Shown: positions 43,133 to 53,407 of the stretch, one piece after another | Numbering within the stretch: the first letter of the stretch is position 1 | How the letters are laid out: each line of letters opens with the position of its first letter | DNA from: Flaccisagitta enflata | Taxonomy: Eukaryota; Chaetognatha; Sagittoidea; Aphragmophora | Assembly: GCA_965153355.1 (NCBI GenBank) | Contig: OZ231126.1 | Coordinates: 7,502,001-7,566,000, forward strand | Reading direction: 5' to 3' | Length of the DNA: 64,000 nucleotides | Translations under genes and position numbers: made by a program | The notes under the pieces: generated by a model | The model's input: only the letters and a program-made list of their open reading frames with translations | Database searches by the model: none | What the model was told of the DNA's origin: nothing

Positions 43133-46100
43133 ACGCGGCCACCCCCTCCTCTTCATCATCATCAAAAAATGATTTATTATTCGTTCACGACGTCACTACG
43201 CGCCAGAAATGGTTAATAGATGGGGGCGCTGTCCTATCCATCGTCCCTCCCACATACGCTCAACGTTTAAATGGCCATTCAAATATGCAGCTGCAGGCTG
43301 CAAACGGCTCGAGGATCAAGTGCTTTGGAGTTAGGCAGATGCCAATACACCTGCCAGGGCGAAAATTCTCTTTTCCAGTGACGATTGCAGACGTCAAACA
43401 GCCAATCCTAGGGGCTGATTTTTTGGCTAAAAATTACTTGGCCCCAAACCATAGGGATGGTACCCTAATCGACCTCAAAGACATGTCGACTATCAAAGTG
43501 GATTTTGAAGATAAGGCTGAGCCTATACGCGTGAACCACGTCAGTCAGGCGACAAACCCTTACTACAAGCTCCTGGATGGAAAATTCCCGGACCTTTCCA
43601 ATCCCACTTTCAAGGTCAAAGACGTCGACCACGGGGTTTATCATTATATACCCACAGAAGGCCCCCCAGTGCAAGCAAGGGCCCGTAAACTGGACCCAGA
43701 AAAGTTAGCTGTGGCCAAGGCTGAACTGGATAAGTTGGTTGAATTGGGAGTTTGCGAGAGGGGCAAATCAGATTGGTCCTCACCCCTACTCGTCACAACA
43801 AAGCCTTGTAATTCGCCCTGCACTTGCGAACAAGAAAAACCTTGTGGCGGATGGCGGGTCTGTGGAGACTATCGAAGGCTCAATGACCTTACCACAGACG
43901 ACCGCTACCCTGTAAGAAACTTACAAGATTTCAACGCTGATCTTAGAGGCAAAACAATTTTTAGCAAAGTGGATTTGTTAAAAGGGTATCATCAAATCCC
44001 TGTATACCCTGATCATGTGAAAAAAACTGCCGTCATAACGCCATTTGGCCTCTACCTCTTTCCACGCTGCCCCTTTGGCCTTAAAAATGCTGGCCAGGAT
44101 TTCCAGCGACTCATGGACAAGATCCTCGGCGACATACCTCACACTTTCGTCTATTTGGACGATATTTTAATTGCCTCATCATCACCAGCTGAGCACCTCG
44201 AGGACCTCACGCGCGTCTTCACCATCCTGGAAGAGAATGGTCTTGTCGTAAATCGCAAGAAGTGCATTCTTGGTGAAAGTTCCATCGAGTTTTTAGGCCA
44301 CCTTTGCGACGCCCACGGCATCAAGCCATTGCCATGTAAAGTAGAGGCCATCAAAAAAGTTCAGCCACCAACAACAATTAAAGAATTGCAGCGTTTCTTG
44401 GGCATGATTAATTATTATCGCCGTTTTATAAAATCTGCCGCCCACCACCTCTACCACCTCTTCGACGCCCTCGGCTCCAAGCCAAAGCGCCTTCTATGGT
44501 CAACAGAGATGCAGGCCTCATTCGAGGCCATCAAGAACGCCCTCGCGAATGCAACAATGTTACACCATCCGGACTCGTCTCTTCCACTGGCTCTTACTAC
44601 AGATGCCTCAGATGTAGCCATTGGAGCTGTTCTGGAGCAAAGAGGCCCCAACGGATGGGAACCTCTGGCGTTCTTTTCCAAAAAATTGTCGGATTCTCAG
44701 CAGAAATGGTGCCCCTACGACCGTGAACTGCATGCTGTGCACAAGGCAGTCCGCCATTTTAAGTACATGGTCGAGGGAAGAGCCTTCACGATCTATACAG
44801 ATCACCAGAGTTTGGTGCCTTCGATGTCAAAGAAGACTGAGGCCCAAACAGCTCGCCAAGCCAATCAACTTTCCGAAATTAGCGAGTATTCTACTGACAT
44901 ACGCTATTTAGAGGGCAAGAGTAACGTTGTGGCTGACGCCCTCTCGAGGCCTAATGGTAAGCAAGAACCTCCTACAGTCAGCAACATCTCGCCAACTTAT
45001 TCCTCCATGCCCCAACATGTTTTCTGTCAAGACATCAACCGCATGAGAGACGAAGGAATTCTGGGAATTCATCAAGTTGGTTATGAAGAAGAGGAAGATG
45101 ATGAACCTGAAGTCGAAGAGTATAGACCAGAGGAAGATGAAGAGATCGAGGAAGAATGGGAAACAGAGGCAAACTCTGACTTCTTTGACGAAATGGAAGT
45201 GAGGTACAATAAGCTCAAAGCTTGTTCTCGTCAACCAACACCCTCAGGGGCTCTCACTCCGTCTCCTTCTTCCAACACTGCTTCCTCTGCAACTTCGTCG
45301 TCAACACCCTCAGTGGCTCTCACTCCGCCTTCTTCTTCCAACACTGCTCCCTCTGCAACTCCGTCATCAACACCCTCAGTGGCTCTCCCTCCGTCGCCTT
45401 CTTCTAACTCAGCTTTCTCTGCAACCTCGTCAACTCCAGCAAAAAGCAACCCGGCTAAGCAGGTCTCATTTGCACCAATCATCTCGTCAGTCTCTCGACC
45501 TCCAGAGTCTCCTTCAATGAACAACGACGAGTGGCTTCAACATCTTGAAAGAATCTGCAGCCAGGGACAACCACCTCAGCCTTCACCTCCACCAACGCAG
45601 CAACAGTCCTCTCCTCCAATCCCTAAAGGTTATAAACCAGTTCCAGAGGAAAAGATTGAGGATCTTCAACTGCTGGTCAATTCAGTCAGCCACTTTGCCA
45701 TCGATTTGGAAGACATGGCGCGCCAACAGGCTTTAGACCCAGAGCTGAGAACGCTGAGAAGAGACGCAAGAACTGGACTCAGTTTCAGAAAGGTTAAGGT
45801 TGGGGCAACATACTTGTTTGTGGACGTTTCGAATGGCCCTGCCCGCCCCTTCGTGCCACTGTCTTATCGCCGAAGGATATTTAATGTTATCCACAATTTG
45901 GGGCATCCAGGAGTCGAAAGGACTCGCCAAACCATAACTGACAAATTCGTTTGGCCTAATATTAGGCAGGACGTGTGCAAGTGGGCACGAGAGTGTGTGG
46001 CCTGCCAACAGGCCAAAATTCAACGCCATGTGGTACCACCCATAGCAGAATTCTCCGTCCCACCAAAACGCTTTCAACATATCCACCTGGATTTGGTGTC

Positions 46101-46994
46101 CATGCCTCCATCCAATGGCTTTGACCACTTGTTAACTATTGTGGACCGCTTCTCAAGGTGGCCAGCAGCCATACCCATCGCCAACATCAGCGCTGAGACG
46201 GTCATAGATGCATTGACACATGGATGGATTGCAAACTACGGCGTCCCTGAAGTGATAACTACGGACCGAGGCAGCCAATTTTCGGCTCAAATATTCACCC
46301 AGCTTCTTGAAAATTGGGGCATTCGCCACATCGCCACAACAGCTTATCATCCGGAATCAAACGGAATGGTGGAGCGACTACATCGTCGTCTCAAAGAGAG
46401 CCTAATTGCTTTGGGCAGGGGAGAAAGGCTTCTTTGGTTTTGGAAACTGCCCATGTCATTACTGGCGCTAAGGACAACAATGAAGCCTGACTTAGGTTCC
46501 TCCCCAGCTGAACTTGTGTATGGAGAAGGCCTCACTGTGCCTGGCCAACTGATTGGGCCACCAAACCTTTCGGATGAAGAGCTTCTTCAGCAACAGCGAG
46601 CGACTCGAAACAACCTAAGGGTTGAAGTAGAACGTCTACAGCCAACTGCAACATCAGCCCATCGTGCTCCTAGGGTTAACATACCGGACGAACTCGCCAC
46701 TGCAACACACGTGTTAGTAAGAAAAGGTTTGCAGCAATCGCTTACAGCACCGTATGAAGGCCCTTTCGAGGTAGTCTCCAGACATGCGAATGGTTTCCGC
46801 CTACGCTTCCCAGGCAGGGGCACGGACATAGTCGCCCTGTCAAGACTAAAGCCAGCAATCATCGCACCGGAAGAAGAACGTGATGAGGAGGATAATAACG
46901 ATGTCACACCGCCATCTCCACCTCCTCCAGGTCGCCCTCCTGGTGTAAGAACGCGTCTTCCGGCTCCAACTTCCCGTCAGACACGCAGCTCGAC

Positions 46995-47038
<44 letters not shown>

Positions 47039-47550
47039 TCCGTCAGCAACAGCAGCAACAGCAGCAACAACAGTCGTCGACTCATGAGCCCAACAGCAGC
47101 TCGGGTGACTCGCAGATCCCGTGCTCTTCTCGCAGCGTTCCTGGAGAGCCCATTCCGGACTCACCACCTCCTCCTCCTCCTCCTTGTCGTCGTCAACGTC
47201 AGCGTCAACGTGACCCATCGCCGGAGCAACTGACAGACCCGACAGGCAGAGTCGAGTACCAGGACGATCCCAACCTCGCTCCATGCCCAACTCCTCAACA
47301 GGAACAGGCCTTAGCAGAGGCTTTTCCACATCAACCGGACCCGCTCAATCGTGATCCAAGAGACTTGGACCAGCCCTTGGTCCCTCCTACGCCATCCAAC
47401 TCTACTGCCAACGATGGTAACGCTCAAGGGGGCGTCAACAGGAAGAAAAAGACACTCTCATTTTCAAATCCAAAGAAGGGCCACTTCTCGTACCGTAGGC
47501 CCCGTCCTGACATAAACTTCCTTCGCCAAGTCATGAACGAGCTCAATTAA
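43063..47550 (+). CDS. pol: Element D Pol polyprotein (PR-RT-RH-IN)
   Basis: 1495 codons in the -1 frame relative to gag; the effective start is the shift site at 43102. Protease has Asp53-Gly-Gly (WLIDGGAVLSIVPP). RT has YLDD at about residues 364-367. RNase H has TTDASDVAIG near 513 and YTDHQSL. The RH-IN linker is acidic (EEEEDDEPEVEEY), then has three tandem Ser/Thr/Pro repeats (period 66 bp, about 45235-45430). Integrase has its HHCC finger near 942-980 (HNLGHPG, CVACQQAK) and catalytic Asp1010, Asp1068 and Glu1104 (35 residues between the last two). A GPFE...PGR module, a CAG-encoded Gln tract (about 46997-47075) and the terminal LSFSNPKKGHFSYRRPRPD motif follow. All key residues are in place, so it is likely functional. 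Confidence 0.95.
43102..43108 (+). promoter_or_regulatory. Element D -1 frameshift site GGGAAAC
   Basis: Gag codons TCG GGA AAC GGC; after slipping, GGG AAA CGG continues as pol. Downstream GGCC words at 43109-43112 and 43137-43140 could pair as part of a stimulatory structure. The gag stop is 22 nt downstream. Confidence 0.82.
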
Positions 47551-47795
47551 TGTAGGTCACATTTTTACATTACTCTTTATTTAACAATTCCGTGGTAATA
47601 GCGTCATCTATCTTCCTTCTCGAGTGACAGTACAGTTGCTCTTTTGTTCTCTGATTAGTAGCGTCATCTATCTCATTTTTCTTTGTAGTAGCGTCATGTT
47701 ATCTCCACTGAGTGACAGTACAGTCCCTCAACTTTGCCGAGTGGTCAGGGCACTATAAACCTGGTAGGCTTTATATTTTACTTGCGTAGTATCGC

Positions 47796-47897
47796 AGAGG
47801 ACGCAACCTCTATAAAAAAAGATTACTAACCGTCATATCATGTTCACTCACGTCTTTTGAGTAGATTGTTCCCGTTCGTAACCCCGTACACAATCTA
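47796..47897 (+). other. Element D 3' UTR hairpins
   Basis: AGAGG-ACGCAA-CCTCT at 47796-47811, then ATAAAAAAAG. TAGATTGT (47862-47869) pairs with ACAATCTA (47890-47897) across 20 nt. Upstream, TAGCGTCAT recurs three times and GAGTGACAGTACAG twice between 47595 and 47725. Confidence 0.6.
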
Positions 47898-47904
47898 GGG
47901 GGCG
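47895..47904 (+). other. Element D polypurine tract
   Basis: CTAGGGGGCG directly before the LTR start TGTGGCC. Confidence 0.8.
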
Positions 47905-49212
47905 TGTGGCCATTGGCCTAAGTATGGTGTCTCAATCTCATTTGCATAATGTCGTCATGTTATACTCCATCATGTTCCTCACCTCATTTCCTTTCCAATG
48001 GTGTAAGTCTCATGTTTATGGTGTCAGCGGTTCATGAGTTATGGTGCATCAATGGTTGACATCTCATTTACATATTGTGGCATCATTACATTTCATTATT
48101 GATAATTTCACTCGGTCTGATTCTGAATCTGATGTCTGTTTTTGTCTATCTGCTTCCTGTCAAAAGATAGCAGACCGATGGGGTCATGTTCTTAGCCTAT
48201 GAGCGGCCAGTCCCTTGGGGGTGGGCCTCATTGGATATGCCTTGCATATTGTGGCGACGTTAATGAGCTTAGAGATGGCTTTACTCCTCTCATTAACTCC
48301 TTACAGCTTACTACAAAATATAGGGCCCAGGCACAAGCCCTATACATATTTACCTTCCTGATGGCTGATCCAGTCTATGTTTATAGAGCTGATAAGCTCT
48401 GCAGGCACCTGGATTCGATCCCTGGACCTTTGGATCCAGAGCTCTCTCCCTTACCAATGTCGCCACGGCGGCTGCATGGATAGAGCCGCCAAAGCTTAGG
48501 GTGGTTCTCCCTTTCTCTGTTTTCCTTTGTTTCTCCTCCCTGTTTCTTCTAAGTTTTCCTCATTACATACTGTGCCCATAGTTGTGCTTATGCTATCGCC
48601 ATGAAATTTTATGTGTATGTAGTATGATGTTAGAGAAAAGGTTTGGCGTCTCTTGTTTCATGATTTTATGGACAGGCTTAGTGCCCCTGCCCTTTAACTT
48701 CTTTTAGAATTATCTCTATCTCTCACTTTTGCTTAATTAAGTATTCAAGCCTTTTGTTTGCTTGTCTTTTGATAGAAGGATTTGCCTTCTCTTATTTTGG
48801 GTTCAATTGATCATTTGTCATCAGGTCATGTGATGTCCCCTCGTCCCCTCCTGGTCACATGACCCTCCCAAAATGGCTGCCGCCATGGCAGGCAGCATGG
48901 CCAGACTGTTTAGCTGTGGGAAATAATTCTATCATTCTGGTTCTTGTTTTTTAGTCTGGATAGACTATAGTCTTCGCTCCTGTTTTTATTTTATTGCTTG
49001 AATAAATAACTTTGTATCTGAATAAGACTTTGTGCTATTATTAAAAGGGCTAGCAGCCCTCTAACTCTGCGAGTACCCCCGTGGGGTACCTATGGACTTG
49101 TGGCTACGCCACTGACCCTGTCCATAGTCTTATGGATTGCCAAAAGACTCAAAGGCATTAATATCGCAATGGTAGACTTTGGAGTCATCTACCACTTTTG
49201 GGAATCGCTACA
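47905..49212 (+). repeat. Element D 3' LTR (1308 bp)
   Basis: Differs from its own 5' LTR at a number of sites, such as GTGCATC versus CCCATC near 48046 and GGATCC versus GGACCC near 48432. It shares several of these variants with the 3' LTR of E. The minus-strand tRNA-like segment is at 48409-48474. Confidence 0.93.
48409..48474 (-). other. tRNA-like segment in element D 3' LTR
   Basis: Same minus-strand A-box-like and B-box-like words as in the 5' LTR, with CATTGG in place of CATCGG. Confidence 0.45.
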
Positions 49213-49235
49213 AATTGGTGACTCCCGTCTCAAAG
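49213..49235 (+). other. Ectopic primer-binding-site copy outside element D 3' LTR
   Basis: AAT, then TGGTGACTCCCGTCTCAA (49216-49233), then AG. This copies 40457-40479 but is followed by telomeric repeats instead of leader. The last G may belong to the repeat. Confidence 0.9.
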
Positions 49236-49421
49236 GTTAGGGTTAGGGTTAGGGTTAGGTTAGAGTTGTGGTTAGGTGAGCTAGTTGTGGGCAGCATCAG
49301 GCTGAGTTAGAAGGCAAGTGCAGGCCAGGCCAGGTTAGGTTGTGGTTAGGTTAAGGGTTAAAGGGCTTAGGGTTAGGGTTAGGGTTAGGGTTAGGGTTAG
49401 GGTTAGGGTTAGGGTTAGGGT
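49236..49421 (+). repeat. Telomeric tract T4 (TTAGGG)n
   Basis: Near-perfect repeats at 49236-49260 and about 49364-49421, with a degenerate middle containing GGCCAGGCCAGG and TTGTGG words. Ends ...TTAGGGT at element E. Confidence 0.95.
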
Positions 49422-50729
49422 TGTGGCCATTGGCCTAAGTATGGTGTCTCAATCTCATTTGCATAATGTCGTCATGTTATACTCCATCATGTTCCTCACC
49501 TCATTTCCTTTCCAATGGTGTAAGTCTCATGTTTATGGTGTCAGCGGTTCATGAGTTATGGCCCATCAATGGTTGACATCTCATTTACATATTGTGGCAT
49601 CGTTACATTTCGTTATTAATAATTTCACTCGGTCTGATTCTGAATCTGATGTCTGTTTTTGTCTATCTGCTTCCTGTCAAAAGATAGCAGACCGATGGGG
49701 ACATGTTCTTAGCCTATGAGCGGCCAGTCCCTTGGGGGTGGGCCTCATTGGATATGCCTTGCATATTGTGGCGACGTTAATGAGCTTAGAGATGGCTTTA
49801 CTCCTCTCATTAACTCCTTACAGCTTACTACAAAATATAGGGCCCAGGCACAAGCCCTATACATATTTACCTTCCTGATGGCCGATCCAGTCTATGTTTA
49901 TAGAGCTGATAAGCTCTGCAGGCACCTGGATTCGATCCCTGGACCTTTGGACCCAGAGCTCTCTCCCTTACCGATGTCGCCACGGCGGCTGCATGGATAG
50001 AGCTGCCAAAGCTTAGGGTGGTTCTCCCTTTCTCTGTTTTCCTTTGTTTCTCCTCCCTGTTTCTTCTAAGTTTTCCTCATTACATACTGTGCCCATAGTT
50101 GTGCTTATGCTATCGCCATGAAATTTTATGTGTATGTAGTATGATGTTAGAGAAAAGGTTTGGCGTCTCTTGTTTCATGATTTTATGGACAGGCTTAGTG
50201 CCCCTGCCCTTTAACTTCTTTTAGAATTATCTCTATCTCTCACTTTTGCTTAATTAAGTATTCAAGCCTTTTGTTTGCTTGTCTTTTGATAGAAGGATTT
50301 GCCTTCTCTTATTTTGGGTTCAATTGATCATTTGTCATCAGGTCATGTGATGTCCCCTCGTCCCCTCCTGGTCACATGACCCTCCCAAAATGGCTGCCGC
50401 CATGGCAGGCAGCATGGCCAGACTGTTTAGCTGTGGGAAATAATTCTATCATTCTGGTTCTTGTTTTTTAGTCTGGATAGACTATAGTCTTCGCTCCTGT
50501 TTTTATTTTATTGCTTGAATAAATAACTTTGTATCTGAATAAGACTTTGTGCTATTATTAAAAGGGCTAGCAGCCCTCTAACTCTGCGAGTACCCCCGTG
50601 GGGTACCTATGGACTTGTGGCTACGCCACTGACCCTGTCCATAGTCTTATGGATTGCCAAAAGACTCAAAGGCATTAATATCGCAATGGTAGACTTTGGA
50701 GTCATCTACCACTTTTGGGAATCGCTACA
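49422..50729 (+). repeat. Element E 5' LTR (1308 bp)
   Basis: Nearly identical to the D 5' LTR (one indel and about one substitution noticed). The minus-strand tRNA-like segment is at 49926-49990. Confidence 0.93.
49926..49990 (-). other. tRNA-like segment in element E 5' LTR
   Basis: Same A-box-like and B-box-like words on the minus strand as in the D 5' LTR. Confidence 0.45.
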
Positions 50730-50732
50730 AAT

Positions 50733-50750
50733 TGGTGACTCCCGTCTCAA
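50733..50750 (+). other. Element E primer-binding site
   Basis: TGGTGACTCCCGTCTCAA, 3 nt after the LTR, identical to D. Confidence 0.75.
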
Positions 50751-52102
50751 AGACAAGAGTTACGTTCTCTCCAACCTTCTGACATCGTGGTGACGACGTC
50801 GACGACGAGCTGCTGCAGCAGCATCAACCTGACTGTTACAAAACAAGTGTACAGACCAGAAACAACATTACCCTTGTGTTTTATCTTCAACAACTTCGCC
50901 ATCAAGGGTACCATCTCGTCGACAACGTCCCCAGCATCGAGTGGCGTCAACAACATCGTCGACAGCCTCTCCAAATCGCCTACGACGTCCACAACCCAAC
51001 ATCCTCGTCCACGACGTCGCCAACATCAAAGAAAAGAACAGGAGTCTCGAGACTGGGCTGGGCTTCGGTCAGCTGTCCCGGGCGAAGCTGGACTCGTCCT
51101 GGCCTGTGGGATTTGGCCATCAAGGAGGTCTCCGGCGCCAGTTCCTCGCATCCACACGTTGGGTGAGCCGGAAGTGTCACTGTAATACTTTAATTTACAG
51201 CCTTGACAAAGAAACCTCCACCAACCGACAGACATTAACAGCTTTTCACATTGTATTAATGCTGTTTCTTCCCATGCCATTTACTTCCGCATGTACTCGG
51301 TTACGGTCCCTTCCACGACTTCAATCGACTCCCACAACGCCTCGAGAGCTTCCCCACGACGCCACGATCCGTTCCAACGTCTTCAGCATCCGCAGACACC
51401 CTTTGGCTTCACTCCTCGAAGCCCACGCCTCGCCATTCGCATCCCAACGAAGTTAACCATCAATTGGACTCTCAAACGACTTCAGACGTCTTCAGACACG
51501 TGCAGCATCGTCTCCCACGGGTCCCCACGTCCACGACGACGTCCCAACACCTCGCCAACGTCTCCGTGACGCCCACGACGTCGAGCTGCTGCTGCAACCC
51601 TGCTGTCTTCGCGAGCTTCGACGCCAACATCCACCCTTCGAATTCGAAAAGCGAAAGACGATTTCGAGCGCCTCGAAAAGGCACTTCCGGTCGGAGTTGA
51701 AGGACAAAAATTTCAGGGATGGTAGACGGCACCCTCGACTACGTTGTATTAAAATTTGGTGACCGTCGGACGACTACTTCGCGTTCTCGATCAAATTGAA
51801 AACATAGGCGCTTTTCGAAGGCAAAAACGAGGATTTTTTCGCCGAGGGAATTTTCTGCCTTCCTCTAGTTGCAATTTGACGCCCTTTGGAACATAACAAC
51901 TAGACTACCTGAAGTACTTGGGATTCAAATTTCATGCCAATCGGTCTGCAGGTTCGGCCGCAACAGCTCGCCGAAAACGAAGTTCGAACTTCGCCTTTTT
52001 ACAACAACATTTCAACTCGTCTATCCATTTTTACTTCATATGTATTCTCTAGAAGTACATAGCCTCGCTTTTATTTCAACAACATATCCTCCCGTGATAT
52101 AA
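50751..52102 (+). other. Element E 5' leader
   Basis: Homologous to the D leader with scattered substitutions and small indels up to about 51640, then identical to the gag start. No supported small gene. Confidence 0.6.
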
Positions 52103-53407
52103 ATGAGTGGACAACGCCATCATCCCCACATCTCGGACGCTGCCTTCACCCCTTTCCAACACCTGATACCTACACTTCCGGCCAACACGGACGGCTACAT
52201 TGACAGCCTTCTCGCTTCGCCTCCACTTCAACCACGCCTTCAGGGCATGGACATTGATCAAAACAATCTCCAACAGTCACAGGCAGCAGCAACAACAATG
52301 GAGTTCACTCAGGAGAAGTTCATGCAACTGCAAGCGTTAGCAGAGAGACAAGCTAAGATGCTTGAGGATGGAAATGCCTTTCAAAATGAAGCAGCTCGAA
52401 AGCTGCAAGATTCTCAACGCCAGTTGGAGGAAACCCAACGAAATCTCACAGATCTCACTGCTGCCTTCAACTCCCTCTCGACACAAGGTCGTCCTCTCAC
52501 CGTCACTTCCGCTCCCAAGAAGAAGCCGGACCTCCCCGCCTTTGACAGCAAAAATGTCCTGGTGTGGATACGCAGAGTAGAGGCTGCTTACCGTCGAGCA
52601 GGGGTCATTGACCCCAAGGATAAATTCGCGTGGATGGAAAGCATTTTCCAGGTCAAACTCGATCCACAAATAGACGCTTACTTGTATGGAGAAAATACAG
52701 CTCAAGATTGGGACGACTTTATCTCTTATCTTAAGAAGCAGTACGGTCCAACCATCCGCCAAAAGGCGCAGAAGCTCCTAGGAGACATTCCACGCCACGA
52801 CTTGAAGCCTTCTCAATGGCTCCTTCAGCTCAAAGACGACACTAAAGACGTCGAGCTCGACCACATCCTTCGAGAACATCTGCTCAAGACGATTCCTCCG
52901 CGAATAAGAGAGATAATGGGAAAGGAGGTGGAAGAAATGTCGTCAGAGGAAGTGGCTAAGATGGCGGACACATTCTTCGATCGCCAAGGCAAACCAGCTG
53001 AAAAGCAATCCACATCCATCAACAACGTCATGGCCTCTTCAACAGCTTCTGCCACTCCTCCTCCTCCTCGAGCCTCCTCCTCGACACCCTTCACACAAGC
53101 CTTCAGTGACGACGACGATGGCGACATCAACCACGTCAGAGGGGGAAGATTTCCAGGAAATGGTGGAAACCGTGGAAATAACAACAGAGGTCCTCGCAGC
53201 AAGAGCAGAAGCAACTTCACTCGCGCCCCAACATCTTCGTCAACGACTTCATCCTCCAATAACTCACAAACCAAGCAAGCAGGATTGTGTAGATGGCATA
53301 GAAAGTTTGGCGACAAGGCCCTGAAATGCCTCTCTGATTGTTCTCGTCATTCCACCTTCATGGCCTCACAAAACTCGGGAAACGGCCAGGGAGGACGCCG
53401 ACAGTGA
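52103..53407 (+). CDS. gag: Element E Gag
   Basis: 434 codons, residue-for-residue identical to the Gag of element D: coiled-coil N-terminal part, capsid-like core and the CRWHRKFGDKALKCLSDC knuckle. The identity contrasts with the diverged upstream leader and shows that the coding tract was recently copied between the two elements or from a shared source. Confidence 0.94.
   Translation: MSGQRHHPHISDAAFTPFQHLIPTLPANTDGYIDSLLASPPLQPRLQGMDIDQNNLQQSQAAATTMEFTQEKFMQLQALAERQAKMLEDGNAFQNEAARKLQDSQRQLEETQRNLTDLTAAFNSLSTQGRPLTVTSAPKKKPDLPAFDSKNVLVWIRRVEAAYRRAGVIDPKDKFAWMESIFQVKLDPQIDAYLYGENTAQDWDDFISYLKKQYGPTIRQKAQKLLGDIPRHDLKPSQWLLQLKDDTKDVELDHILREHLLKTIPPRIREIMGKEVEEMSSEEVAKMADTFFDRQGKPAEKQSTSINNVMASSTASATPPPPRASSSTPFTQAFSDDDDGDINHVRGGRFPGNGGNRGNNNRGPRSKSRSNFTRAPTSSSTTSSSNNSQTKQAGLCRWHRKFGDKALKCLSDCSRHSTFMASQNSGNGQGGRRQ

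Larger units (their letters stand above)
39148..49235 (+). mobile_element. Element D: complete Ty3-type LTR retrotransposon with PBS overrun
   Basis: LTR to LTR 39148-49212 (10065 bp) with LTRs of 1309 and 1308 bp, intact gag and pol. The left flank ends ...TTAGGGT. The right end is abnormal: the 3' LTR is followed by 23 bp (49213-49235) identical to the start of its own internal region (AAT plus the primer-binding site and two more bases), then GTTAGGG. Its coding region is nearly identical to element E, offset by 10275 bp. Confidence 0.95.

Noticed and set aside
47550-47905. An env-like gene after pol
   Set aside because: Only about 350 bp (180-350 bp in all elements) separate the pol stop from the LTR, with no open frame of note.
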